Origin: Niastella sp.
GTDB taxonomy: Bacteria > Bacteroidota > Bacteroidia > Chitinophagales > Chitinophagaceae
Assembly (NCBI GenBank): GCA_017744515.1
Contig: JAGIBF010000079.1
Location: forward strand, 1 to 38,335
Length of the DNA: 38,335 bases
Direction: 5' to 3'
Below the pieces are notes generated by a model. It was given only the letters and a program-made list of their open reading frames with translations. It did not search any database and was not told the origin of the DNA. The position numbers and the translations under genes are program-made. This document shows, one piece after another, positions 8,361 to 18,642 of this stretch; the first letter of the stretch is position 1, and each line of letters starts with the position of its first letter.

Positions 8361-8603
8361 TACAGGGCAGGAACCCGAAGAAGTAAAACCCGGCTATCCC
8401 TTGCAAAATGCCGGGAGCTATTAAAAACAGAAAGCCGGAACCTGAGTGATGAACAGATACTTGCCATCCGGGATTATATGTACCGGCTGGCCGCCATCGG
8501 CTGGGAGCAATACCAGTACGATCAGCAACAAACCAAAGTGATTCACCTCGAAGAACATAAAACAACCACCGATGAAAACAGCCATTATCTACGTACGGGT
8601 TAG
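8361..8603 (+). pseudogene. Degenerate or non-ATG small ORF preceding the recombinase
   Basis: The frame is open for 80 codons after TAG (8358-8360) and ends at TAG 8601-8603, overlapping the recombinase start by 32 bases. It reads LAKCRELLKTESRNLSDEQI, then LAIRDYMYRLAAIGWEQYQY and a charged end, which resembles the small proteins often encoded just before large serine recombinases in Bacteroidota. There is no usable ATG, GTG or TTG at its head; the open ATG at 8317 is in another frame and stops after 35 codons. A frameshift and stop at the 5' end, or an unusual start, would explain this. The similarity is from memory. Confidence 0.5.
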
Positions 8604-10044
8604 TACCGACGAACAAAGCGAAAAAGGCTACAGCCTGCAGCACCAGGAAGAACGCCTGCGGCAATACTGCCAGTTCCACAATATCGAGGTGGTGCGATTC
8701 TACAAAGAAGACCACTCTGCCAAAACATTCGAAAGGCCGGCGTTCAACGAACTGCTGGCCTTTTTGAAAAAGAACCGGCAAGCCGCCAACCTGCTGTTGT
8801 TCCTGAAGTGGGACCGCTTCAGCCGCAACACCTTCGATGCTTACATGATGATCAACCGGCTGAACAAATTGGGCGTGGAACCACAGGCCATCGAGCAGCC
8901 CATCGATATGAACATCCCGGAAAACAAGATCACACTGGCCTTCTACCTGTCGGCCCCTGAAGTAGAGAACGAACGGCGTTCCCTCAACGTCATAGCCGGT
9001 ATGCGCCGGGCCATGAAAGAGGGCAGGTATGTAACCACAGCACCCAAAGGCTACAAGAACACCCGCAATGAATTGAACAGGCCCATCATTACCCCCGGCA
9101 AAGACGCCCCTTTGATCCAATGGGTCTTTGAAGAAGTAGCGAGGGGCGTCTATACTGTCAAAGACGTATGGCGCATGGCCCGGAGAAAAGGCTTGGATGT
9201 AGGACGCAGCAATATCTGGTACCTGCTGCGCAATCCCATCTACTACGGAAAGATCTTCATCCCTCCCTATAAAGAGCAGCCTCCCATGTTGGTTAAGGGG
9301 CTTCATGAACCCCTGATCAGCGAAGCCCTGTTCTACGAAGTGCAGGAGGTGCTGGAGGGTAAAAAACGGAAAACAACCTCACAATACGCCGCACAGAAAG
9401 AACTGCCATTACGAGGCTTTATGCAATGCCCCAAATGTGGCCGCAACCTGACTGGCAGCGCTTCCAAAGGCAAAGGAGGTCGGTATTTCTATTATCATTG
9501 CATATCCCCATGTGGCAACCGGATAAGAGCCGAGGATGCTTACGATAAGTTCATGGCCAAACTGGCCATCGCTGTCAAAGAAGAGTATATTGTACTCTTT
9601 GAACAAATCATGAAAGACTACTACCACCAGGCCCACAAAGACCAGCGTAAGGCCGTCAGCAATCTTAAAGTGGAAATCGAAAAGAACCGGGAGCGGATCG
9701 CCAAATCCCAGGAATTGATGGTAGATGGAGAGTTAGCGGCAACCGACTACCGGGAAGTGAAAGCGCGTTATGAGCCGGTGATTCAAAAACTGGAAAGAGA
9801 ATTGAATAGTTTGGCGCAGGTCGATAACAACCTGTTGGAATACGTAGCGGCGGCAGTAGACATCTTACGGAACCTTCCTAAGTATTTTTCAACAGCAAGC
9901 CTGCCGGTGCAACAAAAGATGGTGAGTTCGATATGTGCAGAGAAACTGATTATTGACGAAAAGGAATGTCGAACCCCGAAGTACAATGATGTGATCGAGT
10001 GGATACGTGCGCTGGGCGCGGCTTCCAGCGAGATAAAAAAAGAA

Positions 10045-10070
10045 CAGGCTTCCAAATTTGGAAGCCTGTC
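10045..10070 (-). terminator. Intrinsic terminator of tRNA-Arg
   Basis: A perfect 26-base palindrome (arms of 13: ACAGGCTTCCAAA and its complement) begins 8 bases past the tRNA discriminator base and is followed on the minus strand by TTCTTTTTTT. It lies inside the 3' end of the recombinase reading frame on the other strand. Confidence 0.85.
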
Positions 10071-10117
10071 CGACTCGGTGATCCGGATTGGATTCGAACC
10101 AATGACCTACTGCTTAG

Positions 10118-10803
<686 letters not shown>

Positions 10804-10819
10804 GACCTTTTTCGAGCGG

Positions 10820-10827
10820 CAAATATA
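10820..10827 (-). promoter_or_regulatory. -7 box (TATATTTG) of the tRNA-Arg promoter
   Basis: Minus-strand TATATTTG fits TAnnTTTG exactly and lies 12 bases before the first tRNA base, the right distance for a short leader. No clear -33 box was found. Confidence 0.6.
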
Positions 10828-11174
10828 GAGATTAATTCCCATTGTCCTATTGATAATCAGAATGTTTATCCCACTTTTTTGACGCTGTTCAAAAACCGGC
10901 AGGGCCGCAACCGAAAGTGAAAGGCTATTTCCAATATGCTGTTTTTCAATAAAATACAGTACGCCCGCCACCAGGTATCCTCCCTTTCGCATTTATCTTT
11001 TCATAAAACCTGCTCATCCTGTCGATTATCGTTTTATCTTTAGAATAGTAGAACTGCAATGATGTCCCGTTACTTGTCCGCAACCTTCTTTCTTTTTTAT
11101 TGATCCGCCTCACACATGTTAGTGACTGATTAGAACAGCAATCCATCTATCTATTCACTGTTAAAATTGATTGT
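10828..11174. other. Intergenic region without a supported gene
   Basis: The region between the tRNA promoter and the DUF6520-like gene is AT-rich. Two short minus-strand frames here have no recognisable features. No hairpin, repeat or clear promoter for the rightward gene was found. Confidence 0.5.
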
Positions 11175-11441
11175 ATGAGAAAAATCAGAATGATCTGCAT
11201 TGCAGTTGCCATCACCCTCAGCGTCGGTGGCGCTTTTGCCAAAAAAGCAGCTTCTTGTTTCGCATGTACCAGCTTTCAGCAGTACTGGTACGACGGCGCC
11301 AATTACTTGTCGGCAAACCAGTACGGCGTCATCTATTATTGCGAAGACGAACCAGGCGTTTGCACCTGGTACAAGCCCTATCTTTCTCAGCCCAACTATT
11401 ATGCACCCTGCCGCGAAGGCAGATACGAGTGGGTGGAATAG
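11175..11441 (+). CDS. DUF6520-like secreted small protein
   Basis: 88 residues. The N-terminus MRKIRMICIAVAITLSVGGAFA is a Sec signal peptide with cleavage expected near residue 22, and the GGAFA end is typical of DUF6520 peptides in Bacteroidota. The mature part has five cysteines (CFAC, YYC, VC, PC), so disulfides are possible in the periplasm. No function is known for the family. It converges with the SusD gene, 8 bp apart. Confidence 0.75.
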   Translation: MRKIRMICIAVAITLSVGGAFAKKAASCFACTSFQQYWYDGANYLSANQYGVIYYCEDEPGVCTWYKPYLSQPNYYAPCREGRYEWVE

Positions 11442-11449
11442 GAGCTGAT

Positions 11450-12820
11450 TCATTTTCTTGGATTCTGCACCATCTTGCTGTCAGCCAGCACATCATCCGG
11501 AAAAGGGAATGTATAACGCAGGTCATTCGGCTGCAAAACATAATATACACCCCGCACCAACCGCCTGATGGTATGGACAGGATTTTCTTTGTTCAAACGG
11601 CGAAGATCTGTCCAGCGCAGGCCACGGAAGGCCAGCTCTTTCCTTCTTTCCTGGAGCACCAGCGCCAAAGCACTATCCGGTGAGGCGGCACTCAACGCGT
11701 GGAAGGTGCCTGGTTTATACCGGTGTTCCAGTAGCTCATTCAGCGTGGCCATGGCAAGCGGGAGGTTGTGATGGCGCGCCGCGCATTCTGCACGGATCAG
11801 GTAAAGTTCATCCGTGGCAATACCTCCAAAGCAAAAGATGGAACCGGAGTAGCTGCCATGCAAAGTGACCTTTTTACCATCGGTCCTGTAGAAAAGCGTT
11901 TTGCGCAGATCATTGGAATCATAAGAATCGTAAAGGGAAGAATCGATGAGCAACTCGCTGTTGTTGATTCTTCCCTTTAACAATTTGCTGTCATCATGCA
12001 GGTAAGCCTGATACAAAACTTCGTGGTTCACCTTGCCAAAAGGAAATGGTTTGATATTGATGGCATCCTGATAGTTGAGCAGGTGATCATAATACTTTAA
12101 ACAACTGTCTGCATACTGTGCTGCAGAGGAGTAGACCCGCATGCTTAAATAAGTCCTGGCCAGCAAACCCCAGGCGGCAACCCTCGATGGTTTGTTAGGC
12201 TTTGCCGCGTCTGGCAGCAGCGGCAGCAACCCGGCAGCTATTCGCAGGTCTTTGATCACCTGGTCATAACAAGCCTGCATGGAAGCGCGATACTGATCCC
12301 CCTCTTTATCCAGCGTCAGCACCAGCGATATGCCGGTATCTGTAGCAGCCGTCCCTGCATCATAAGGCCTTGCATACAGTTGCAGCAGGTTATAAAAAGC
12401 ATAACTGCGGTAAAATAAACAGGCCCCTTCGATATAATCTCTGAGGGCCTGTTGCGAAGGAACAAGCGGGATACGTTCTAAAGCAGACAACACCTCGTTG
12501 GAGTGGTTTATCTGCTTGTAGGGATGACTATAATCGATAATATTGACTTCGCGTTTATACAGATCGGGTTCCCATAAATAATGCCGCAGGTCCATAGCCG
12601 ACACATCAGAGTACAGCACACTGTCCCTGAAATAATAATTGTCAGCCGAAATTTCAGGAGCCGCCGGTTGCTTCCCCATATTATCGGTATTGTTCAACAC
12701 CTGCTCGCACTTTTCAAGGCTGTTGATGGTAGAGATATTGTCAGCCACGGGTTGATTCAATTGCTTTTCGCAGCCCGTCAGCACTGACGCAATAAAAAAG
12801 ATAATTAAATAGTATTTCAT
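11450..12820 (-). CDS. SusD/RagB-like outer-membrane nutrient-binding lipoprotein
   Basis: 456 residues with a lipoprotein signal (MKYYLIIFFIASVLTGCEKQ; lipobox LTGC, Cys17). The body is of SusD type: N-terminal TPR-like helices (RDYIEGACLFYRSYAFYNLL, then ARPYDAG), and the conserved end with ELYLIRAECAARHHNL, ALVLQERRKELAFRGLRWTDLRR and YTFPFPDDVLA. It caps the SusC barrel on the cell surface and hands over substrate, usually a glycan. It lies 10 bp after susC and completes the only full sigma-FecR-SusC-SusD set of the window. At 456 residues it is at the short end of the family. Confidence 0.92.
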   Translation of the reverse strand: MKYYLIIFFIASVLTGCEKQLNQPVADNISTINSLEKCEQVLNNTDNMGKQPAAPEISADNYYFRDSVLYSDVSAMDLRHYLWEPDLYKREVNIIDYSHPYKQINHSNEVLSALERIPLVPSQQALRDYIEGACLFYRSYAFYNLLQLYARPYDAGTAATDTGISLVLTLDKEGDQYRASMQACYDQVIKDLRIAAGLLPLLPDAAKPNKPSRVAAWGLLARTYLSMRVYSSAAQYADSCLKYYDHLLNYQDAINIKPFPFGKVNHEVLYQAYLHDDSKLLKGRINNSELLIDSSLYDSYDSNDLRKTLFYRTDGKKVTLHGSYSGSIFCFGGIATDELYLIRAECAARHHNLPLAMATLNELLEHRYKPGTFHALSAASPDSALALVLQERRKELAFRGLRWTDLRRLNKENPVHTIRRLVRGVYYVLQPNDLRYTFPFPDDVLADSKMVQNPRK

Positions 12821-12830
12821 CCGCCTTGTA

Positions 12831-15800
12831 TTAAAAATTTAACTGCATGCTTACGCTGATCCCTTTACCCGGCCTGTAAGGCAGGTAAATCGTTTCGGGA
12901 TCTTCGTGATAAAGATTTTTGGTCCAGATGGGCTTCAGGTTGTGTACCGTTAAGTAAAAGTTCAACAACGACTTTTTTAAAACCCGCAGTTTGGTATGAT
13001 CGAATACAAGCCCCAGCCGCAAAAACTCCAGCCGGATATGATCGGCCGGCTGAATGAGCGCTTCACTGTGCTCATAAAAAATATCCCGCGCTGCGTAATT
13101 GGTGGCCACGATGGCAGGAACGGAAGTCGTAAGCTCGTCTCCGGGTTTTTGCCAGCGACGGTAAAAATCACTATGCAGGGCGATGCCTTTGATCACATCT
13201 CCCGACAATAAAGACGATCGCTTATAAAAATACCCCAGCTTGTAGCTCACTTGAAAGGCAACCTCTATAAAGTCCCGGATCAACATAGATTGGGTAAACC
13301 CGCCATAATACCGCGGCGTTGCAGGCCCCACATACCTGATGGAAGACGGGTCACCGCTATTGATGATCTTCTCGTAATCCTTACTGGTGTTTCCGTTGAG
13401 GAAGCCGGTAGGATTGCCTTGCTGATCAAGACCCGCAAACCGGAAAGCATAAAAAGCATTCACCGGATGCGCAATCTGAGGGCGGTAATAAGCTACCATG
13501 GTATACTTATATATCTTATCCAGCGGAAGCAGGGGCGAAGTGATCGTGTTGGTGGAATAACTGAACCAGGCGGAACTGTTCAACGCCAGGGCACGCCATC
13601 CGTAGCGCGCGTTCATATAAAGATCGAAGCCGTAGCCTTTAAGCGAGCCACTGTTGCTTTTGATCAATCCGCCACCGGCATTGGGATGCAGCTGCTTCCA
13701 GTTCCACAGGTTGTGACTTCTTTTCCGGAAGATGTCGAAGCCAAACTGAAAACTACTGTCTTTCAGCGCCAGGTCTACACCGGCGTTGATGAGCTGCACC
13801 CGTTCCGGCTCCAGTTGGGTGTTGGCATATTGATCGATGTCTGCAACAGGATCTTTGTATGGATTAAGGCCGCCACTCAGAATGGTGGACTGCAGCAACA
13901 ACGATTTACTGTCATTGCCCGATTCACCAATGGTGGCGCGGAAAGTTAAGGCAGATAGCTTGCTGAAAAAAGGAACCACCTTATGAAGATGAATAGCTGT
14001 CCCGGCGCTGTAAAAAGGCCAGCCTTTCAATAAAGGCTGAGGGCCATACCGGTTTAATTGGTCCTTGCGCAAACTGCCGGAAAAAATGAACTTGTCCTTT
14101 ATGGAGTAAATGGCATTCAGGTATATGCCCGTATAATAATCGAAGGAGTCGACGCGGGTGTTGGTCTCGGCAGCTTCTGGTTGCGCGGTGCCATATCCAT
14201 ACGTACGGCTATTTACCAGATGCGTGGTAGTCGATTGCGTTTCTATGCCTGCAATAGCAAAAAACTGATTGCGATCCCCCTTGATGGTGATGTTGGCTTG
14301 TGCCCGGAGATCATTGAATTGCATGGACGATACAAGCGTATCCGCAATGGCGCCTTGTGCTATCTTGAACCACAGCACATGGTCCGTTATCTCCGAATGT
14401 TGGCGAAGCTCGTTACGGGTCAGCAGGCTCTGCTCATGGTGAATGGTAATTTCCCGGAAATCGTTCTTGCCATGATGATAGAGGAGGTCCAGCGATAACC
14501 AGGGCTTCACTTGCCAGTTGATACCCGGGTTGATGGTGAAATACGATTGCGTATATTGATTGTTGGCCATGCGCAATTCCTGAACAGGAAATTCTCCCAC
14601 ACTCAGTTTTTGGCCATCAGCCATCGTATCCGACAGGCTGGTCTGGCCACCTCCTTCAACAGGCAGTGGATTCCCCTCCCTGTCTGCCAGCGTAAGAAAA
14701 GAAACAGGCCGCGACAAACGATAAGGCATTCTATGACCGGTGATGTGCGCGAAATACACATGCAGGTAAGAAGAAATACGGTTGATGACGTTGGAATGCA
14801 AAGTCAGGTGGCTGGTGGTGCGGTGTTGAAGCTCTCCCTGCAGCGGTGAGCTCGCCTGATCATTGCCGATGGAAGCAGAAAACGCCCACCGGCTAAACGA
14901 TTGGGCCAGCTGCAAATGAGATTGCCGGCTGATGCTGGGCTGATAAAAATAATTACCAAGGTCCCGCCTGATGTCCTGGGCCTTGGCATAAGCCACGATG
15001 GAGTCGAGCCCTGCCTGCGATAAGATCCCGTTGCGGTGATCTGCCAGTGCAGCGATCAGGTACACCAGCGGCTCTTTTTTATTGATCCTTTCATCATAAG
15101 CGCCGTCGTTGAACAATTGCTGTGTCAGGTCCACATGATCCCCGGAGCGGACACCCACAGCAGAAAGGTCAGTAGGAGATTGCACATAGGAATAATGGTT
15201 GGTAAAACTGCCGTGCAGCTTTCCACTGCGCGATCTTTTGGAAGTCATGATCACCACCCCATTGGCGGCCCGGCTTCCATACAAAGCCATGGTAGCCGCA
15301 TCATGTGCAATGGTAATGGTAGCGATGTCGTTGGGATTGATGGCATCGAGGTTCCGCACCGGCACATTGTCCAGCACATACAGCAAACCCATATTCCCAT
15401 CGATGGTGCTGATGCCGCGCGTAGTGCCCGTCACCGGCAGCCCGCCGGGAATACCGGGCACGTAAGGTTGATAAGAGGAGAGGCTGAAACGTAGCCGGTC
15501 AAGGATATTCAGCCCGACACTTTTATTATATTGCTCAGGATCTGCCACCTTGCTGGCGCCGGTCACATGGTCCACATCGATATCCTGGTAGCCATTGGGC
15601 CGTTTTACGGAGAGGCTGGATAGCGCAGCGATCCGCGCAGGAAATTGAACAACCTCGGCGGTGCTCCCGCCAAAAGGCTGGATCACTTCTTCCGTATTGA
15701 GCGAAGGTAAGAAGCGGATACTGTCGCCCGCTTGCAGGCCCGGCAACAGCAGGATGCCTTTGTCCCGCAACAGGTAGCGTTGTTCCGCGCCGCCATTGAT

Positions 15801-16178
15801 GCGCAGCTTCACCTCTTGTAAAGGTTCTCCTTCCTGATCCAGTAAAAAGAACAACGTATAATGCCCATCCAGCACGGAGTCGCCCAAAGGGGAAATGGTA
15901 AAGCGGATCACCGACTCCAGTATGCTGTAAGTCAGTAACCCGTTATGACAGTATGTGTTCAATATAGTTGTAAGCGATGTTTGCCGGAGGCTCGTTGCTG
16001 GCATAGGCATGATCAGGTCCCACGCTTTTTCTTTGCAGGCCACGTGGTAGCCGTTTTGACCGGCAAGCGGTCTGATGATTTGCTCGGGCCTGACAAGCGT
16101 ACGGGGTTGTTGAATGGATTGAGCCTGGACAATACTAATGGGAAAGATCAGGAGCATGGCTGCTATTTTGCTTTTCAT
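12831..16178 (-). CDS. SusC/RagA-type TonB-dependent outer-membrane transporter with STN-like N-terminus
   Basis: 1115 residues with a Sec signal (cleavage after IVQAQ). Residues 30-110 resemble an STN signalling domain (LTTILNTYCHNGLLTYSILE), but the copy is more divergent than those of the other two SusC proteins here. The plug carries the SusC signature LYVLDNVPVRNLDAINPNDI and ATMALYGSRAANGVVIMTSK; the rest is the 22-strand barrel, ending in aromatic MQLNF. It imports large ligands with energy from TonB. An unusual 60-residue stretch precedes the plug in place of a clear CarboxypepD-like domain. It follows FecR by 176 bp with a hairpin between, so it may be transcribed separately from the regulators. 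Confidence 0.93.
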   Translation of the reverse strand: MKSKIAAMLLIFPISIVQAQSIQQPRTLVRPEQIIRPLAGQNGYHVACKEKAWDLIMPMPATSLRQTSLTTILNTYCHNGLLTYSILESVIRFTISPLGDSVLDGHYTLFFLLDQEGEPLQEVKLRINGGAEQRYLLRDKGILLLPGLQAGDSIRFLPSLNTEEVIQPFGGSTAEVVQFPARIAALSSLSVKRPNGYQDIDVDHVTGASKVADPEQYNKSVGLNILDRLRFSLSSYQPYVPGIPGGLPVTGTTRGISTIDGNMGLLYVLDNVPVRNLDAINPNDIATITIAHDAATMALYGSRAANGVVIMTSKRSRSGKLHGSFTNHYSYVQSPTDLSAVGVRSGDHVDLTQQLFNDGAYDERINKKEPLVYLIAALADHRNGILSQAGLDSIVAYAKAQDIRRDLGNYFYQPSISRQSHLQLAQSFSRWAFSASIGNDQASSPLQGELQHRTTSHLTLHSNVINRISSYLHVYFAHITGHRMPYRLSRPVSFLTLADREGNPLPVEGGGQTSLSDTMADGQKLSVGEFPVQELRMANNQYTQSYFTINPGINWQVKPWLSLDLLYHHGKNDFREITIHHEQSLLTRNELRQHSEITDHVLWFKIAQGAIADTLVSSMQFNDLRAQANITIKGDRNQFFAIAGIETQSTTTHLVNSRTYGYGTAQPEAAETNTRVDSFDYYTGIYLNAIYSIKDKFIFSGSLRKDQLNRYGPQPLLKGWPFYSAGTAIHLHKVVPFFSKLSALTFRATIGESGNDSKSLLLQSTILSGGLNPYKDPVADIDQYANTQLEPERVQLINAGVDLALKDSSFQFGFDIFRKRSHNLWNWKQLHPNAGGGLIKSNSGSLKGYGFDLYMNARYGWRALALNSSAWFSYSTNTITSPLLPLDKIYKYTMVAYYRPQIAHPVNAFYAFRFAGLDQQGNPTGFLNGNTSKDYEKIINSGDPSSIRYVGPATPRYYGGFTQSMLIRDFIEVAFQVSYKLGYFYKRSSLLSGDVIKGIALHSDFYRRWQKPGDELTTSVPAIVATNYAARDIFYEHSEALIQPADHIRLEFLRLGLVFDHTKLRVLKKSLLNFYLTVHNLKPIWTKNLYHEDPETIYLPYRPGKGISVSMQLNF

Positions 16179-16211
16179 TTAACTAACCATTTTTTGTGAT
16201 GAACAAAAGAG

Positions 16212-16245
16212 AAGCTGCGCATAAGCCGTGCTTGCTGCGCAGCTT
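16212..16245 (-). terminator. Hairpin between FecR and SusC genes
   Basis: A 9-bp perfect stem (AAGCTGCGC with its complement, 16-base loop) is followed on the minus strand by CTCTTTTGTTC. It could end the sigma-FecR message or attenuate read-through into susC. On the plus strand it is followed by GTTTTT. Confidence 0.5.
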
Positions 16246-16354
16246 GTTTTTCATGGATTGAGATGTTCATCAACACTAATGTCGAGCCGGGTCTGGAATA
16301 GTGTTGGGGGTGGTTTAATGGTTAATAATGGCTAAGGTTAATGGCTGCCCAAGG

Positions 16355-17584
16355 CTAATTCGTTACAATAATTTCATTGCCCGATACGCGGTATTGTAGC
16401 GATGTAATGGAACGAAGATGATTGAGCGTAAGGGATAAAGATCGCCTTCGGCTAAAAGTGCCACTGAGCCGGTCATTTTTGATATCGGGGGAAATGCTGA
16501 CTTTCATATTGTACCAGTTGCCGATATCTTCCATCACCGATCGCAGGTCCTTGGCAAGATTGAAATTCGATTGCTGCCACGCCTTTTTATCGGCATAGGG
16601 AGAGTCGCAGGCAACAATATTTTCATGCTGGCCGTCGGCTATGAACTGCTGAAGCGGTTTGATGTTCTGTATGGGGGATGGTTGACGGGTGTTTTGGATA
16701 ATTTTGTTGATGTGCACTTTGCCACTGGCAAGCTGCACCACGGTTTGCGCTTCCTGGGAATAAGAACGGACGAGAAAGCGCGTGCCGGTGGCAGTTACAT
16801 CATACTTGTTGTTTAAATGCACCACAAACGGCGTATGCCGCTGCGAGTCGATCTCGATAAAAGCTTCCCCTTCGATATCCACCTGTCGGGTTGAACCGGT
16901 AAAGGCCGAAGGAAATACGATCGTGGAAGCAGCATTCAGGTAAACCGATGAGTTGTCCGGCAGGTACAAAATACAGGTGCTGCCGGGCGATAAGATCAGC
17001 TTGTTCTGTTGGCTGCCCGCATCACCGCCTGCGCCGATTTGCTTCACGTAAATAGCCAGACCCTCCTTCCTGATTTGCAGGTGTTTCGTTTCCTTGATGA
17101 TACCGTGTTGCTTGTCACCTAAGATGTATTCCGAACCGTCATATAAAACCAGCTTAGCATCATTGGGAGGGGGGAAGATCTTTTCTTCGGCCGCAGTGGG
17201 TGAAGACGACGGCGTACCTGGCTTTTTCCCGGAAATCACAGGCCGCTGCCGGGTGCGATCGTAAGCAAAATAAATGATGACGCCCGCCAGTATGGCTGCT
17301 GCAGCATAAGCACAGCGCTTCATAGTTCGAAGCCGTGCTTGCCGTTGTAAACTGGCGGCCCGTTGCTCCACGTCCTGCCAGCCGGCTTCCGCATCTTCGG
17401 TGGCAGCATGAATTTCCTGGAGGCGCGCCAGGCTCCAGGCAGGATCGCTGATCTGCTGAAACTCGGCTTCCCGCGCAGGGGAAAGTGAACGTTGCCGGTC
17501 GAGCTCCGCTTGCTCGTCGGCAGTGAGGGTGCCCTGCCAGTATTTCACCAGCAGGACAGCCCATGGAATGGTGTTTTTTTGCAT
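16355..17584 (-). CDS. FecR-family anti-sigma factor
   Basis: 409 residues. The cytoplasmic N-terminus (1-105) is followed by one membrane helix (AYAAAAILAGVIIYFAYD, about 92-110) and a periplasmic part with the FecR core (LPDNSSVYLNAASTIVFPSA, EGEAFIEIDSQRHTPFVVHL) and a DUF4974 end (DLRSVMEDIGNWYNMKVSIS). It holds the ECF sigma factor and releases it when the STN domain of loaded SusC contacts its periplasmic domain. Sigma and FecR genes are 10 bp apart and precede SusC/SusD. The stretch between the helix and the FecR core is long and Pro/Ser/Lys-rich. Confidence 0.93.
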   Translation of the reverse strand: MQKNTIPWAVLLVKYWQGTLTADEQAELDRQRSLSPAREAEFQQISDPAWSLARLQEIHAATEDAEAGWQDVEQRAASLQRQARLRTMKRCAYAAAAILAGVIIYFAYDRTRQRPVISGKKPGTPSSSPTAAEEKIFPPPNDAKLVLYDGSEYILGDKQHGIIKETKHLQIRKEGLAIYVKQIGAGGDAGSQQNKLILSPGSTCILYLPDNSSVYLNAASTIVFPSAFTGSTRQVDIEGEAFIEIDSQRHTPFVVHLNNKYDVTATGTRFLVRSYSQEAQTVVQLASGKVHINKIIQNTRQPSPIQNIKPLQQFIADGQHENIVACDSPYADKKAWQQSNFNLAKDLRSVMEDIGNWYNMKVSISPDIKNDRLSGTFSRRRSLSLTLNHLRSITSLQYRVSGNEIIVTN

Positions 17585-17594
17585 CTGAAAAGGT

Positions 17595-18314
17595 TTAATA
17601 AGTGGTCAATGATATTATTTCCAACAAATAATAAGCATTCGTAAAAGCATACCCCAGGGAGGCCAGCGCCGGCAACACCACAATAGATAAGATACCTCCA
17701 TCCCGCATCTTTTTCAGCAAAGCCTTCTTGGCTCTGGAAACATAATTTCTGGCAGTAGGTTTTTTTATATCCAGTTCGGCGCAGATCTCCTCGTATGACT
17801 TACCCTGTATCCATTTCAACACGAGAACGTCTTTGTCGGGATAGGGTAGCTGTGCTATAAATTCGTTCACTTTAGCAAGTATTTGTATGATTGGTAAATG
17901 CGCCTCATTTTCTTCCGGGCGTTGTTCCATATACGCTATCAGGTCTGGCCGCGTATCTTCCAGGTACCGCCGGTAGCCGGCCTCCTGGCGCATCCGCTGC
18001 TTGATTTTGTCATAACATTTATTCCTCGTAGCTACGAATAAAGTGGCTTTGGCTTGTTCATAGCTACCGAAGATTCTTTGTTGGACCACTAAATAAGCAA
18101 ATACGTCTTGCACCACTTCATTCCCCTCTTCCTTATCCCTAAGTAGATTAGAGGCATAAGAGAGGAGGGTAGCGCTAAAGTGGTTATATAACCAGGTCTG
18201 TTGCTCATGACTATCCATCCTGTCAGGTACGAAATCCGGTAACTGGTCTTTTAGCATATGATTAGCAGTTAGTGAAGGCTCCATATATAATACGACGGAA
18301 ATGAAAAACATCAC
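17595..18314 (-). CDS. ECF sigma factor with hydrophobic C-terminal tail
   Basis: 239 residues. Region 2 runs through SNLLRDKEEGNEVVQDVFAY and ATLFVATRNKCYDKIKQR; region 4 through IAQLPYPDKDVLVLKWIQGK, SYEEICAELDIKKPTARNYV. Unlike classical ECF factors it ends in a hydrophobic segment (GGILSIVVLPALASLGYAF ... YYLLEII) that could be a membrane anchor. Start is uncertain: ATG 18314 gives an apolar MMFFISVVLY head; ATG at 18284 or 18257 would remove it. It is paired with the FecR gene downstream and divergent from the GH125 gene. Confidence 0.9.
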   Translation of the reverse strand: MMFFISVVLYMEPSLTANHMLKDQLPDFVPDRMDSHEQQTWLYNHFSATLLSYASNLLRDKEEGNEVVQDVFAYLVVQQRIFGSYEQAKATLFVATRNKCYDKIKQRMRQEAGYRRYLEDTRPDLIAYMEQRPEENEAHLPIIQILAKVNEFIAQLPYPDKDVLVLKWIQGKSYEEICAELDIKKPTARNYVSRAKKALLKKMRDGGILSIVVLPALASLGYAFTNAYYLLEIISLTTY

Positions 18315-18497
18315 TTTTTACCCTGTTTCCCGTTTCAACGTGTAGATAATACACACGCAGCGCATCGTTGGTGACAGTATAAAACGGGGTAGAACGGATG
18401 GCCAACCACCGATAAGCAACAAAGCCATTTTCGCAAAAGGGAAACTTTGTATGTTGCAACAGCGAGTAACAGTGTACCTCAAAGGCCCTTCCAACTC

Positions 18498-18567
18498 TTC
18501 AACTTTTTAACCTGTCAACTAACCCGCAAACACCCTTTCAACTTTTCAACTTGTTAACCTATCAACT
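18498..18567. repeat. Two 23-bp near-identical repeats before the GH125 gene
   Basis: Copies at 18498-18520 and 18545-18567 (TTCAACTT-TTAACCT-TCAACT pattern) differ at two bases and are 47 bases apart. The second covers the -33 element of the putative GH125 promoter, so they may bind a regulator. The rest of 18315-18497 shows no gene. Confidence 0.6.
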
Positions 18568-18581
18568 TCTCTTTACCTTAG
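18551..18581 (+). promoter_or_regulatory. Putative promoter of the GH125 gene
   Basis: TTG (18551-18553), a 20-base spacer and TACCTTAG (18574-18581), one mismatch from TAnnTTTG. Transcription would start near 18586, about 57 bases before the ATG at 18643. Confidence 0.5.
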
Positions 18582-18642
18582 CATGCTAAATCGGTATAGT
18601 TTACCGGTTTACCCATTATCAATCGAAACACACACTTGCATT

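Noticed and set aside
8329..9306. 325-codon minus-strand frame opposite the recombinase
   Set aside because: Antisense of a well-supported gene with catalytic serine and zinc ribbon; no domain in the reverse frame.
13251..13949. 232-codon plus-strand frame inside the SusC gene
   Set aside because: Antisense of the barrel region of a SusC protein; no features of its own.
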